DNA of 6,047 bases, from contig JAWOIT010000070.1 in the NCBI GenBank assembly GCA_046484535.1, positions 1 through 6,047 of the forward strand. The letters run 5' to 3'. This document shows, piece after piece, positions 1 to 5,364 of the stretch. A model generated the notes under the pieces. That model was not told the DNA's origin. It saw nothing but the letters and a program-made list of their open reading frames with translations, and did no database searches. A program made the translations under genes and the position numbers. The first letter of the stretch is position 1. Each line of letters opens with the position of its first letter. This DNA comes from JAPHTQ01 sp046484535. GTDB taxonomy: Bacteria; Pseudomonadota; Gammaproteobacteria; Thiohalomonadales; Thiohalomonadaceae.

Positions 1-333
1 ACCGAGGGGGCGGCAAGCAACGTCTTCATCGTCAATAACGGCGTCGTGCTCACCCCGCCCAAAAGCAACCTTTTGCTGCCCGGCATTACCCGGGATCTGG
101 TGGTGGAACTTTGCCGGCAAAACGGCGTCCCATGCGTGGAAGGGGCGATAAGCGAGCTGCAGCTCGGTGAGGCGGATGAGATCTGGCTCACCTCCTCCAC
201 CAAGGAGATCATCCCGGTCACGCGACTGGATGAGCAGCCGGTGGGGGATGGCCGGCCCGGTGCCGTATGGCAGCGGTTAATCGCCCTTTATCAGGAATAC
301 AAACAGGCCTTTCGCGAAGGCCGGGTAGCCTAA
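1..333 (+). CDS. dat: D-amino acid aminotransferase (D-alanine transaminase), 3' part only
   Basis: The reading frame is open from base 1 and gives 110 C-terminal residues of a fold-type IV PLP enzyme that moves the amino group between D-alanine and 2-oxoglutarate (D-glutamate supply). The visible piece begins with TEGAASNVFIV. This is the conserved strand whose glutamate (second residue here) contacts the PLP pyridine nitrogen in the family. It continues with LLLPGITRD, the phosphate-binding segment, and LTSSTKEIIPV, which resembles the Bacillus D-aminotransferase C-terminus more than branched-chain (IlvE) or aminodeoxychorismate lyase (PabC) relatives. A GTG lies at 46, but it is internal: the conserved EGAASNV block upstream is in the same frame, so the true start is outside the window. 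The stop is 4 nt before ybeD, suggesting co-transcription. The family is clear; D- versus L-specificity is inferred from motif similarity. Confidence 0.88.
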   Translation, partial: TEGAASNVFIVNNGVVLTPPKSNLLLPGITRDLVVELCRQNGVPCVEGAISELQLGEADEIWLTSSTKEIIPVTRLDEQPVGDGRPGAVWQRLIALYQEYKQAFREGRVA

Positions 334-337
334 GCTT

Positions 338-604
338 ATGAGTGAAAAAGAGACCCTGCTGGAGTTCCCCTGCAAATTCCCCATTAAGGCCATGGGCCGT
401 GCCGACGGGGAGTTCGAGGCGCTGGTGGTCCGTTTAGTGCGCAAACATGCCCCCGATCTTGGCGAGGCAGCGGTCAAGACCCGCGACAGCCAGGGTGGCA
501 AATACCTCTCCGTCACCGTCACCGTTCGCGCCACCAGCCGCGAACAGCTGGATAACATCTATCGTGAACTGACCGCCTGCGAAGAGGTCTTGATGGCGCT
601 GTGA
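338..604 (+). CDS. ybeD: YbeD / DUF493 family small protein
   Basis: An 88-residue protein matching E. coli YbeD (87 aa) along its length: an N-terminal LLEFPCKFPIKAMG block (E. coli has LLEFPTPFTYKVMG), a central RKHAPDLG segment, a K..S.GGKYLSVTVTV strand and the C-terminal YRELTACEEVLMAL. The family has a small alpha/beta fold resembling the regulatory domain of D-3-phosphoglycerate dehydrogenase. Its biochemical role is not established; a regulatory or ligand-binding role is only suspected. There is no signal peptide or membrane segment, so it is cytosolic. It starts 4 nt after the aminotransferase stop and sits directly before lipB, the conserved dacA-(dat)-ybeD-lipB-lipA order of gammaproteobacteria, so an operon with the lipoate genes is likely. 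No strong Shine-Dalgarno sequence precedes the ATG, which fits translational coupling to the upstream gene. Confidence 0.93.
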   Translation: MSEKETLLEFPCKFPIKAMGRADGEFEALVVRLVRKHAPDLGEAAVKTRDSQGGKYLSVTVTVRATSREQLDNIYRELTACEEVLMAL

Positions 605-606
605 CA

Positions 607-620
607 AGGTCGCAGGTCGC
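607..620 (+). repeat. Two tandem AGGTCGC heptamers (left arm of an inverted heptad repeat)
   Basis: Two perfect head-to-tail copies of AGGTCGC begin 3 nt after the ybeD stop. They match the AGGNNNC heptad pattern that occurs five times in the opposite orientation at 668-702. An AT-rich spacer of about 47 nt separates the two arms. The repeat pattern is read directly from the sequence; its origin is unknown. Confidence 0.6.
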
Positions 621-663
621 AAGACTATTTTTGTATGTATCTCTAATATGTAACTGATTTTCT

Positions 664-1344
664 ATGCCATCCCTGTCACCTGTCTCCTGCCGCCTGCAAC
701 CTTTGGTCGTCCACCACCTCGGCACCGTCGATTACCAACAAGCCTTCGACGCCATGCGCCGCTTCACCGAAGAGCGCACCGCCGAGACACCGGATGAGAT
801 CTGGCTGCTGCAGCATCCGCCGGTCTTTACCCAGGGGATGAACGGCAAGCCGGAGCATCTGCTCTCACCGGGTGATATTCCCGTGGTGGAGGTGGATCGC
901 GGCGGCCAGATCACCTATCACGGTCCGGGACAACTGGTGGTCTACCTGCTGCTGGATCTGCGCCGCCACAAACTCGGCGTGCGCCAGACGGTCAGCGCCA
1001 TGGAGCAGGCGGTGATCGCCCTGCTCAGCGGCTACGGACTGACCGGCGTGGCGCGTCAGGACGCCCCCGGCGTCTATGTGAAGGGAGAGAAAATCGCCTC
1101 GCTTGGCCTGCGCGTGCGGCGAAAAGGGTGCTATCACGGTCTCAGTCTTAACATCGATATGGACCTGGAACCGTTTCGACGCATCAACCCCTGCGGTTAT
1201 CCGGGCCTGGGTGTCACCCAGCTGCGAGAACTTGGTATAGACGACTCTTTGGATGAGGTTGCAGAAAAGCTCGTTAGCAAGCTAAGCGAGCAGCTTGCCT
1301 TTTCATTTCAATCGGAATCTTCTGCTTCCCTGTCTTCAGAGTAA
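664..1344 (+). CDS. lipB: Octanoyl-[acyl-carrier-protein]:protein N-octanoyltransferase LipB
   Basis: LipB transfers octanoate from acyl carrier protein to the lysine of lipoyl domains (pyruvate and 2-oxoglutarate dehydrogenase E2, glycine cleavage H protein), the first step of endogenous lipoate synthesis in the cytosol. Seen here: the family signature RGGQITYHGPGQ (79-90), catalytic Lys143 in GEKIASLGLR, catalytic Cys177 in INPCGYPG, and the upstream DEIWLLQHPPVFTQG block. Lys143 and Cys177 sit exactly 8 positions later than E. coli Lys135 and Cys169, so this frame carries about eight extra N-terminal residues. Those residues are encoded by the heptad repeats, and no Shine-Dalgarno sequence precedes the ATG at 664. 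The ancestral start may correspond to the in-frame TTG at 703. The C-terminal tail from about residue 208 is Ser-rich and poorly conserved. It lies 59 nt after ybeD and 94 nt before lipA, in the same direction. Confidence 0.95.
   Translation: MPSLSPVSCRLQPLVVHHLGTVDYQQAFDAMRRFTEERTAETPDEIWLLQHPPVFTQGMNGKPEHLLSPGDIPVVEVDRGGQITYHGPGQLVVYLLLDLRRHKLGVRQTVSAMEQAVIALLSGYGLTGVARQDAPGVYVKGEKIASLGLRVRRKGCYHGLSLNIDMDLEPFRRINPCGYPGLGVTQLRELGIDDSLDEVAEKLVSKLSEQLAFSFQSESSASLSSE
668..702 (-). repeat. Five degenerate heptamers AGGNNNC on the minus strand, overlapping the lipB 5' end
   Basis: Read on the minus strand from 702 down, the units are AGGTTGC, AGGCGGC, AGGAGAC, AGGTGAC and AGGGATG, with exact 7-nt periodicity. 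The array forms codons 2-13 of the longest lipB frame. Together with the forward copies at 607-620 it makes an inverted pair of heptad arrays around an AT-rich core, as in short tandemly repeated repetitive (STRR-like) intergenic sequence. That classification is inference. Confidence 0.6.
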
Positions 1345-1369
1345 CGCAGACGACAAAACACTTGGCGGC

Positions 1370-1389
1370 CCTGTCGGCTACCCGGCAGG
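1370..1389 (+). other. Stem-loop in the lipB-lipA gap
   Basis: CCTGTCGG (1370-1377) pairs with CCGGCAGG (1382-1389) over eight base pairs, one of them a G-U wobble, closing a four-base loop CTAC. No T-run follows, so it is not a standard intrinsic terminator. It could slow polymerase, protect or process the mRNA between lipB and lipA, or be incidental. Otherwise the 94-nt gap shows nothing recognisable. Confidence 0.4.
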
Positions 1390-1438
1390 ATGAACCTAAA
1401 ACCTTGTTACTGCCCGCCATAGCCCCAATCTCAGGCCT

Positions 1439-2401
1439 ATGAATGAGAATGACGACCTGCCTGTCCAGCCGCCCAACCCACTGAAAGGTGAGAGCAAGAC
1501 CGCACGCATCCCCATCAAGGTGGTGCCGGCGGACAAGCCCTTGCCCAAACCTCGCTGGATCCGCGCCCGCTCACCCAACAGCCCCGAAGTACAGCGCATC
1601 AAGCAGATACTGCGCGAGCAGAAACTGCACACCGTCTGCGAAGAGGCCGCCTGCCCCAATCTCGGCGAATGTTTCCAACACGGCACAGCGACCTTCATGA
1701 TCATGGGCGGCATCTGCACGCGGCGTTGCCCCTTTTGCGATGTGGCTCACGGCCGTCCCGAGCCGCTGGACACCGAAGAGCCGCAACACCTGGCCGAGAC
1801 CATTCGGGCGATGGGGCTGCGTTTTGTGGTAATCACCTCGGTGGATCGGGATGACCTGCGCGATGGCGGCGCCGGCCATTTTGTCGACTGTATCCGCGCC
1901 GTACGGAAGACCTCCCCCGGAACCAACATCGAGATCCTCACCCCCGATTTTCGCGGCCGCGAAGAGAAGGCGCTGGCCACCCTCGCCGAAACCCCGCCGG
2001 ATGTGTTCAACCACAACCTGGAAACGGTGCCCCGGCTCTACAAACAGTCCCGCCCCGGTGCCAGTTACACCGGCTCCCTGCAACTGCTCAAACGCTTTAA
2101 GGCGTTACGCCCGGCGGTCCCCACCAAGTCGGGGCTGATGGTGGGATTGGGCGAGACCAACGAGGAGATCGTCGAGGTGCTGCGCGATCTTCGCGCGCAC
2201 GACTGCGACAACCTCACCATCGGCCAATACCTCGCCCCCTCCCGCCACCACCTGCCGGTGCAGCGTTACGTCACCCCCGATGAGTTTGACGAACTGGCCC
2301 GGATCGCCCGAGAACTGGGTTTCGACAAGGTGGCTTCCGGCCCCATGGTGCGCTCCTCCTACCATGCCGAAGAACAGGCGCGGGGCGATCGAATTCGCTA
2401 A
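1439..2401 (+). CDS. lipA: Lipoyl synthase LipA (radical SAM enzyme)
   Basis: LipA inserts sulfur at C6 and C8 of the protein-bound octanoyl chain, sacrificing its auxiliary 4Fe-4S cluster. At 320 residues it is essentially the length of E. coli LipA (321). Both cluster motifs are intact: the auxiliary CX4CX5C motif at C67, C72 and C78 (CEEAACPNLGEC), and the radical SAM CX3CX2C motif at C93, C97 and C100 (CTRRCPFC). The C-terminal RSSYHA motif (305-310) carries the serine that ligates the auxiliary cluster in this family. Other signatures include VVITSVDRDDLRDGGA, FNHNLETVPRLY and PTKSGLMVGLGET. The N-terminal 40 residues are proline-rich and variable, as usual. The start at 1439 has only a short AGG about 3 nt upstream, so initiation may be weak or shifted; the length match supports this start. 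It follows lipB and forms the end of the cluster. Confidence 0.98.
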   Translation: MNENDDLPVQPPNPLKGESKTARIPIKVVPADKPLPKPRWIRARSPNSPEVQRIKQILREQKLHTVCEEAACPNLGECFQHGTATFMIMGGICTRRCPFCDVAHGRPEPLDTEEPQHLAETIRAMGLRFVVITSVDRDDLRDGGAGHFVDCIRAVRKTSPGTNIEILTPDFRGREEKALATLAETPPDVFNHNLETVPRLYKQSRPGASYTGSLQLLKRFKALRPAVPTKSGLMVGLGETNEEIVEVLRDLRAHDCDNLTIGQYLAPSRHHLPVQRYVTPDEFDELARIARELGFDKVASGPMVRSSYHAEEQARGDRIR

Positions 2402-2690
2402 TTTCCGCCGCGACAAAGCGACGTCGAGTGGACCGATACAGAGCCACTGAGCTGCGACTTATCTCGTCCAATCAACTGTCTGCGGAGAAGTCCGACAAGG
2501 CCCGCCCATCTCGACTTGTCTTGACGTTGAACCGTTGCCGGGCCATCCGGTTACACCTTGCTCTATCTTGTCCGCTTAGGAAAGTACACCGATAGAGTGC
2601 CGTACTCTTTTTGTGATACCGTTATTGGCGCAGCGTTTTTTTACGCCCTAGACTCTGTTTCGCCAAATTTCACCCGGGAGAAGAATAATA
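2402..2690. other. Intergenic region between lipA and the GAF-HD-GYP gene
   Basis: This 289-nt stretch has no convincing gene. The first part is GC-rich and has no clear terminator for lipA. From about 2555 it becomes AT-rich and carries an inverted repeat (2561-2597) and a weak sigma-70-like promoter: TTGGCG at 2625-2630, 18 nt, then TAGACT at 2649-2654, with four of six consensus matches in each box. A good Shine-Dalgarno sequence, GGGAG at 2676-2680, lies 10 nt before the next ATG. The promoter call is tentative. Confidence 0.4.
2561..2597. repeat. Inverted repeat CTCTATC-N23-GATAGAG upstream of the HD-GYP gene
   Basis: CTCTATC (2561-2567) and GATAGAG (2591-2597) are perfect 7-bp inverted copies separated by 23 nt, extendable by two G-T pairs if transcribed. 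Half-site spacing of about 30 nt (three helical turns) would suit a regulator binding one DNA face. The partner is unknown, and a 7-bp match could be chance. Confidence 0.3.
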
Positions 2691-4304
2691 ATGACGGCCA
2701 GTGGTCATCTATTGCAACGCATCGAGAAACTGACAGAGATCGGGATTGCTTTGTCTGCCGAGAGCGATACCCAACATCTGCTGGAGATGATTCTGATCGG
2801 CGCCAAGACCCTGACCAATGCGGATGGCGGAACCCTCTATTCGGTGCAGGATGACAATACAGTGAAAATGGAGATAGTGCGTACCGATTCGCTGAACTTT
2901 GCCATGGGCGGCACAACCGGCAAGGTGATTCCCTTCGAACCGATTCCCCTTTACGACGACAAGGGCAACCCGAACCACGACATGGTGGTCACCTATGCGG
3001 TACTGAATGACACCACCGTTAACATCCCGGACGCCTACAACGCCGAAGGCTTCGACTTTTCCGGCACACAGAAATTCGACCGGAGCACCGGCTATCGCTC
3101 CACCTCCTTTCTTACCGTTCCGCTAAAAAATCACGAAGGGGATATCATCGGGGTACTGCAATTACTTAACGCCCGAGATGAAGAGAGCGGTGATATTATC
3201 GCCTTTGACGAAGAGGCACAGCGACTTGTCGAATCCCTCGCCTCTCAGGCAGCCATCTCTTTGACCAACAGACGGCTGATTAATGACCTCAATAATCTGC
3301 TCGAGTCGCTGATTCAGTTGATCGCCACCGCCATCGACGAAAAATCCCCCTATACCGGTGGTCACTGCAAACGTGTGCCGGAGTTAACCATGATGCTCGC
3401 CGATGCCGCGTGCCGAAGCTCAAAAGGTCCGCTTAAGAACTTTGAAATGAGCGATGAGGATCGTTACGAACTGGAGATCGCCGCATGGCTGCATGACTGC
3501 GGCAAGATCACCACCCCTGAATATATTGTCGACAAGGCGACCAAACTTGAAACCATCCATGACCGCATCCACAACGTTGAAACCCGCTTCGAGGTCCTCA
3601 AGCGCGATGCCGAGATCGCCATGCTCAAAAAGAAGCTCAGCGCACTGGAAACGGGGGAACCTGTCGATGAGTTGACCCTGCAGCAGGAATACCGGGAGAG
3701 TGTCCGCCAACTGGAGCAGGAGCTGGAATTTCTGAGCCGTTGCAACACAGGCGGCGAGTTCATGTCTGACGAAGACCAGCGGTGTGTCCATAGCATCGCC
3801 GCTCGTCGCTGGACTTTTCAGGGTGAGGCGGTGCCGTTGCTGACGGACAATGAAGTCGACAACCTCAGCGTAAAAAAAGGCACCCTCACAGCAGATGAAC
3901 GCAAGATCATCAACAGCCATATCGACGCCACGATAAACATGCTCAAGGCCCTGCCCTTCCCCAAGCATCTGAAAAATGTACCCGAATACGCCGGCGGCCA
4001 TCACGAAAAGATGGACGGTACCGGCTACCCCCTTGGGCTGACCCGCGACGAAATGTCGGTGCAGGCCCGCATCATGGCCATCGCCGATATCTTTGAGGCC
4101 CTTACCGCCAGGGATCGCCCCTACAAGGAGGGAAAAAAGCTCTCCGAAGCGATACGCATCCTAAGCCTGATGAAAGAGAACCAACACATTGACCCTGACC
4201 TGTTCGATATCTTCATTAAGGAGCGGATTTACGAAGAGTATGCGCATCGCCACCTCCATCAAGAGCAGATTGATCTCATCGACCCGAAAAAACCGGCCAA
4301 CTAA
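2691..4304 (+). CDS. GAF-HD-GYP protein, probable cyclic-di-GMP phosphodiesterase with an insertion in the HD-GYP domain
   Basis: A 537-residue cytosolic protein with no signal peptide or membrane helix. Residues about 10-195 form a GAF sensor domain of the cyclic-nucleotide-phosphodiesterase type (FDRSTGYRSTSFLTVPL at 129-145, IIGVLQLLN at 152-160). The HD-GYP domain spans about 205-515. Metal and substrate motifs are present: H225 in GGHCKRV, H268-D269 with G271-K272 (HDCGK), H410, H437-H438-E439 with D442-G443 and GYP (445-447), and D465 in the ADIFEALTARDRPY block. Canonical HD-GYP domains hydrolyse c-di-GMP to pGpG or GMP. Between the HDCGK motif and H410 lie about 140 residues instead of the usual 30. 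The extra segment (about 284-397) is charged and looks largely helical (about 300-350 coiled-coil-like). A good Shine-Dalgarno sequence precedes the ATG. It is not obviously linked to either neighbouring cluster. The ligand of the GAF domain is unknown. Confidence 0.9.
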   Translation: MTASGHLLQRIEKLTEIGIALSAESDTQHLLEMILIGAKTLTNADGGTLYSVQDDNTVKMEIVRTDSLNFAMGGTTGKVIPFEPIPLYDDKGNPNHDMVVTYAVLNDTTVNIPDAYNAEGFDFSGTQKFDRSTGYRSTSFLTVPLKNHEGDIIGVLQLLNARDEESGDIIAFDEEAQRLVESLASQAAISLTNRRLINDLNNLLESLIQLIATAIDEKSPYTGGHCKRVPELTMMLADAACRSSKGPLKNFEMSDEDRYELEIAAWLHDCGKITTPEYIVDKATKLETIHDRIHNVETRFEVLKRDAEIAMLKKKLSALETGEPVDELTLQQEYRESVRQLEQELEFLSRCNTGGEFMSDEDQRCVHSIAARRWTFQGEAVPLLTDNEVDNLSVKKGTLTADERKIINSHIDATINMLKALPFPKHLKNVPEYAGGHHEKMDGTGYPLGLTRDEMSVQARIMAIADIFEALTARDRPYKEGKKLSEAIRILSLMKENQHIDPDLFDIFIKERIYEEYAHRHLHQEQIDLIDPKKPAN

Positions 4305-4310
4305 TCTCCG

Positions 4311-4351
4311 GTTGCACCAAACCAAGGCGTGAGTGATCGCTTTGGTGCAAC
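4311..4351. promoter_or_regulatory. Perfect 11-bp inverted repeat, probable NtrC-type enhancer for nasT
   Basis: GTTGCACCAAA (4311-4321) and TTTGGTGCAAC (4341-4351) are exact reverse complements separated by 19 nt. Each arm contains a perfect NtrC half-site (TGCACC or GGTGCA). The repeat is centred about 100 nt upstream of the start predicted from the sigma-54 promoter at 4404-4419, a normal enhancer distance. Its first ten bases recur at 5096-5105 ahead of the second sigma-54 promoter. The 19-nt spacing is wider than one standard NtrC dimer site, so two dimers or another regulator are possible. As RNA it would form an 11-bp stem seven nt after the HD-GYP stop, but no T-run follows. Confidence 0.6.
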
Positions 4352-4403
4352 GTTTCCCCATCCACGTCCCCGGATAGCCCGTTAAGCGCCTTCCTGTAGC
4401 CGC

Positions 4404-4419
4404 CGGCACAACTGTTGCT
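4404..4419 (+). promoter_or_regulatory. Sigma-54 (-24/-12) promoter for nasT
   Basis: CGGCAC-AACTG-TTGCT matches the sigma-54 consensus TGGCAC-N5-TTGCW with one mismatch (first base C for T). The invariant GG and GC doublets have the required 10-nt spacing. Predicted transcription start is about 4430, giving a leader of about 54 nt before nasT. The leader holds a small hairpin (GGTTGC 4446-4451 with GCAGCC 4456-4461, loop ATAA), which is not an ANTAR-type hexaloop. Confidence 0.75.
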
Positions 4420-4483
4420 CCGTGTCGCTTACTTCATTTAGAAACGGTTGCATAAGCAGCCCCGCAACAGGTAGAGCGCAGTG

Positions 4484-5083
4484 ATGGACAAAAAAGGTGC
4501 CGCGGAGGAACTGCGCGTCCTCTTAATCGATGATGACCGGGGACGCTCTGCGCTGCTGGAGCAGGCGCTGAGCGATGCCGGTTATATCGTCATCGCCAGG
4601 TTCGGCACCGGTGAGAATATCGCCACCCTGGTCAGCCTGCACCAACCGGATGTCATTATCGTCGACCTCGACTCTCCCGACCGTGACACCCTGGAGCACA
4701 TGCATACCATCAGCCGCGACCAGCCCCGCCCCATCGTCATGTTCGCCGAGACCGACGACAGCGATGCCATCCACAAGGCGATCAAGGCCGGTGTCAGTGC
4801 CTACATCGTCGATGGTCTTAACAGTAAACGGGTCAAGTCGGTGATGGAGGTGGCCATCGCCCGCTTTCGCGAATATCAGGCGCTGCGCGACGAGCTCGAA
4901 CGTACCAAGGTGTCCCTGGAGGAGCGCCAACTGGTCGACCGCGCCAAAGCCCTGCTGATCAAGCGCCGGGGGATGAGTGAGGAGGAGGCCTACCGGGCGC
5001 TGCGCAAGTTGGCGATGGACCGTGGAATCAAGCTGGTGGAAGCGGCACGCAATATCATCTCGGTCCTGGACTTGCTTGGTTGA
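4484..5083 (+). CDS. nasT: NasT-type ANTAR response regulator (nitrate-responsive transcription antiterminator)
   Basis: A 199-residue protein: receiver-like domain (about 10-125), a helical linker (130-150) and a C-terminal ANTAR RNA-binding domain (about 148-197). The ANTAR core reads VDRAKALLIKRRGMSEEEAY followed by RALRKLAMDRGI, then the final helix EAARNIISVLDLLG. NasT proteins bind paired hexaloop hairpins in the leaders of nitrate-assimilation operons and stop terminator formation. In studied systems the nitrate sensor NasS holds NasT inactive. The receiver keeps the acidic pocket (D16-D18) and D61, but A88 replaces the conserved Thr and D110 replaces the conserved Lys, so phosphorylation control is doubtful. 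The ATG at 4484 is preferred over GTG at 4481 because AGAG (4473-4476) is then 7 nt upstream. No NIT domain is fused and no nasS lies beside it. The leader downstream (5265-5405) carries its expected RNA targets. Confidence 0.92.
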   Translation: MDKKGAAEELRVLLIDDDRGRSALLEQALSDAGYIVIARFGTGENIATLVSLHQPDVIIVDLDSPDRDTLEHMHTISRDQPRPIVMFAETDDSDAIHKAIKAGVSAYIVDGLNSKRVKSVMEVAIARFREYQALRDELERTKVSLEERQLVDRAKALLIKRRGMSEEEAYRALRKLAMDRGIKLVEAARNIISVLDLLG

Positions 5084-5097
5084 CCCGCCCTTTTTGT

Positions 5098-5114
5098 TGC
5101 ACCAACGCGATGCA
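5098..5114. promoter_or_regulatory. NtrC-type binding site upstream of the nrtA promoter
   Basis: TGCACC-AACGC-GATGCA matches the NtrC dyad TGCACC-N5-GGTGCA with one mismatch. It is centred about 154 nt upstream of the predicted sigma-54 start, a usual enhancer distance. Its left half belongs to GTTGCACCAA (5096-5105), the same 10-mer found upstream of nasT at 4311-4320. NtrC identity is inferred from motif and context. Confidence 0.65.
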
Positions 5115-5233
5115 CCTTCACCGCTCCCCTCTCCATCTCGGGGCAGACGCCGCCCTCTTCCCCCTTATCTCAATAGGGGAATCACAGTCCGATTGCTATG
5201 TAATACAATAACTTACGCATTCACTCTATTATC

Positions 5234-5249
5234 TGGCACAGCCATTGCT
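5234..5249 (+). promoter_or_regulatory. Sigma-54 (-24/-12) promoter for the nitrate transport operon
   Basis: TGGCAC-AGCCA-TTGCT is a full match to TGGCAC-N5-TTGCW with correct GG-to-GC spacing. Predicted transcription start is about 5260, giving a leader of about 170 nt before nrtA. Sigma-54 promoters need an AAA+ activator; the upstream NtrC-like site and the nitrate-uptake target point to NtrC and nitrogen limitation. Confidence 0.85.
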
Positions 5250-5264
5250 ATAAGTTCATCAAGC

Positions 5265-5286
5265 ACGTTGGCAATGGCGTCGACGT
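5265..5286 (+). ncRNA. Leader hairpin 1 with ANTAR-type hexaloop AAUGGC
   Basis: ACGTTGGC (5265-5272) pairs with GTCGACGT (5279-5286) over eight base pairs (two G-U), closing the loop AATGGC (5273-5278). Loop position 1 is A and position 4 is G, the bases required for ANTAR recognition in described target RNAs. It begins about 5 nt after the predicted start site, so it would form first. Confidence 0.7.
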
Positions 5287-5288
5287 AA

Positions 5289-5334
5289 GCGGCACGAACC
5301 TCTCATACCCAACGGCGGGTCCGGTTCACGCCGC
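5289..5334 (+). ncRNA. Leader hairpin 2 with ANTAR-type hexaloop AACGGC
   Basis: This is an extended stem in three blocks: GCGGC (5289-5293) with GCCGC (5330-5334), GAACC (5296-5300) with GGTTC (5323-5327), and ACCC (5307-5310) with GGGT (5317-5320). The loop is AACGGC (5311-5316), again with A at position 1 and G at position 4. The blocks are separated by a 2x2 internal loop and a 6x2 internal loop. It is likely the first element of the classical two-hairpin ANTAR target, with hairpin 3 as the second. Confidence 0.75.
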
Positions 5335-5350
5335 AGACAATCTGTTTTCT

Positions 5351-5364
5351 GGACAAAGGCGTCC
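5351..5364 (+). ncRNA. Leader hairpin 3 with hexaloop AAAGGC, overlapping the terminator (antiterminator)
   Basis: GGAC (5351-5354) pairs with GTCC (5361-5364) around the loop AAAGGC (5355-5360), with A at position 1 and G at position 4. The four-base-pair stem is weak alone and should need protein to hold it. Its loop and 3' strand are the 5' strand of the terminator stem, so forming one destroys the other. This is the arrangement known for ANTAR-controlled attenuators. Confidence 0.78.

Noticed and set aside
1391..1423. Micro-ORF of ten codons upstream of lipA
   Set aside because: It starts within the 3' flank of the hairpin, has no family resemblance or regulatory codon bias, and is short enough to occur by chance.
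1571..2083. Minus-strand frame of 170 codons opposite lipA
   Set aside because: It overlaps the conserved cluster-binding core of LipA and is a codon-bias shadow.
2626..2641. TGGCGC with following T-run as a third sigma-54 promoter upstream of the HD-GYP gene
   Set aside because: The -12 GC doublet is absent (T-run instead), so the essential half of the motif is missing.
3420..4004. Minus-strand frame of 194 codons opposite the HD-GYP gene
   Set aside because: The + strand encodes the HD-GYP motifs in this interval; the antisense translation shows no domain and has no ribosome site.
4311..4351. Inverted repeat as the intrinsic terminator of the HD-GYP gene
   Set aside because: The stem is perfect, but the bases after it are GTTTCCCC rather than a T-run, the loop is long (19 nt), and the arms carry NtrC half-sites. 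A regulatory DNA site is the better reading, though a role in RNA is not excluded.
5203..5215. IHF site between the NtrC-like site and the sigma-54 promoter
   Set aside because: The position is right for DNA bending and the tract is AT-rich, but the first half of the consensus has two mismatches, which is too weak to call.
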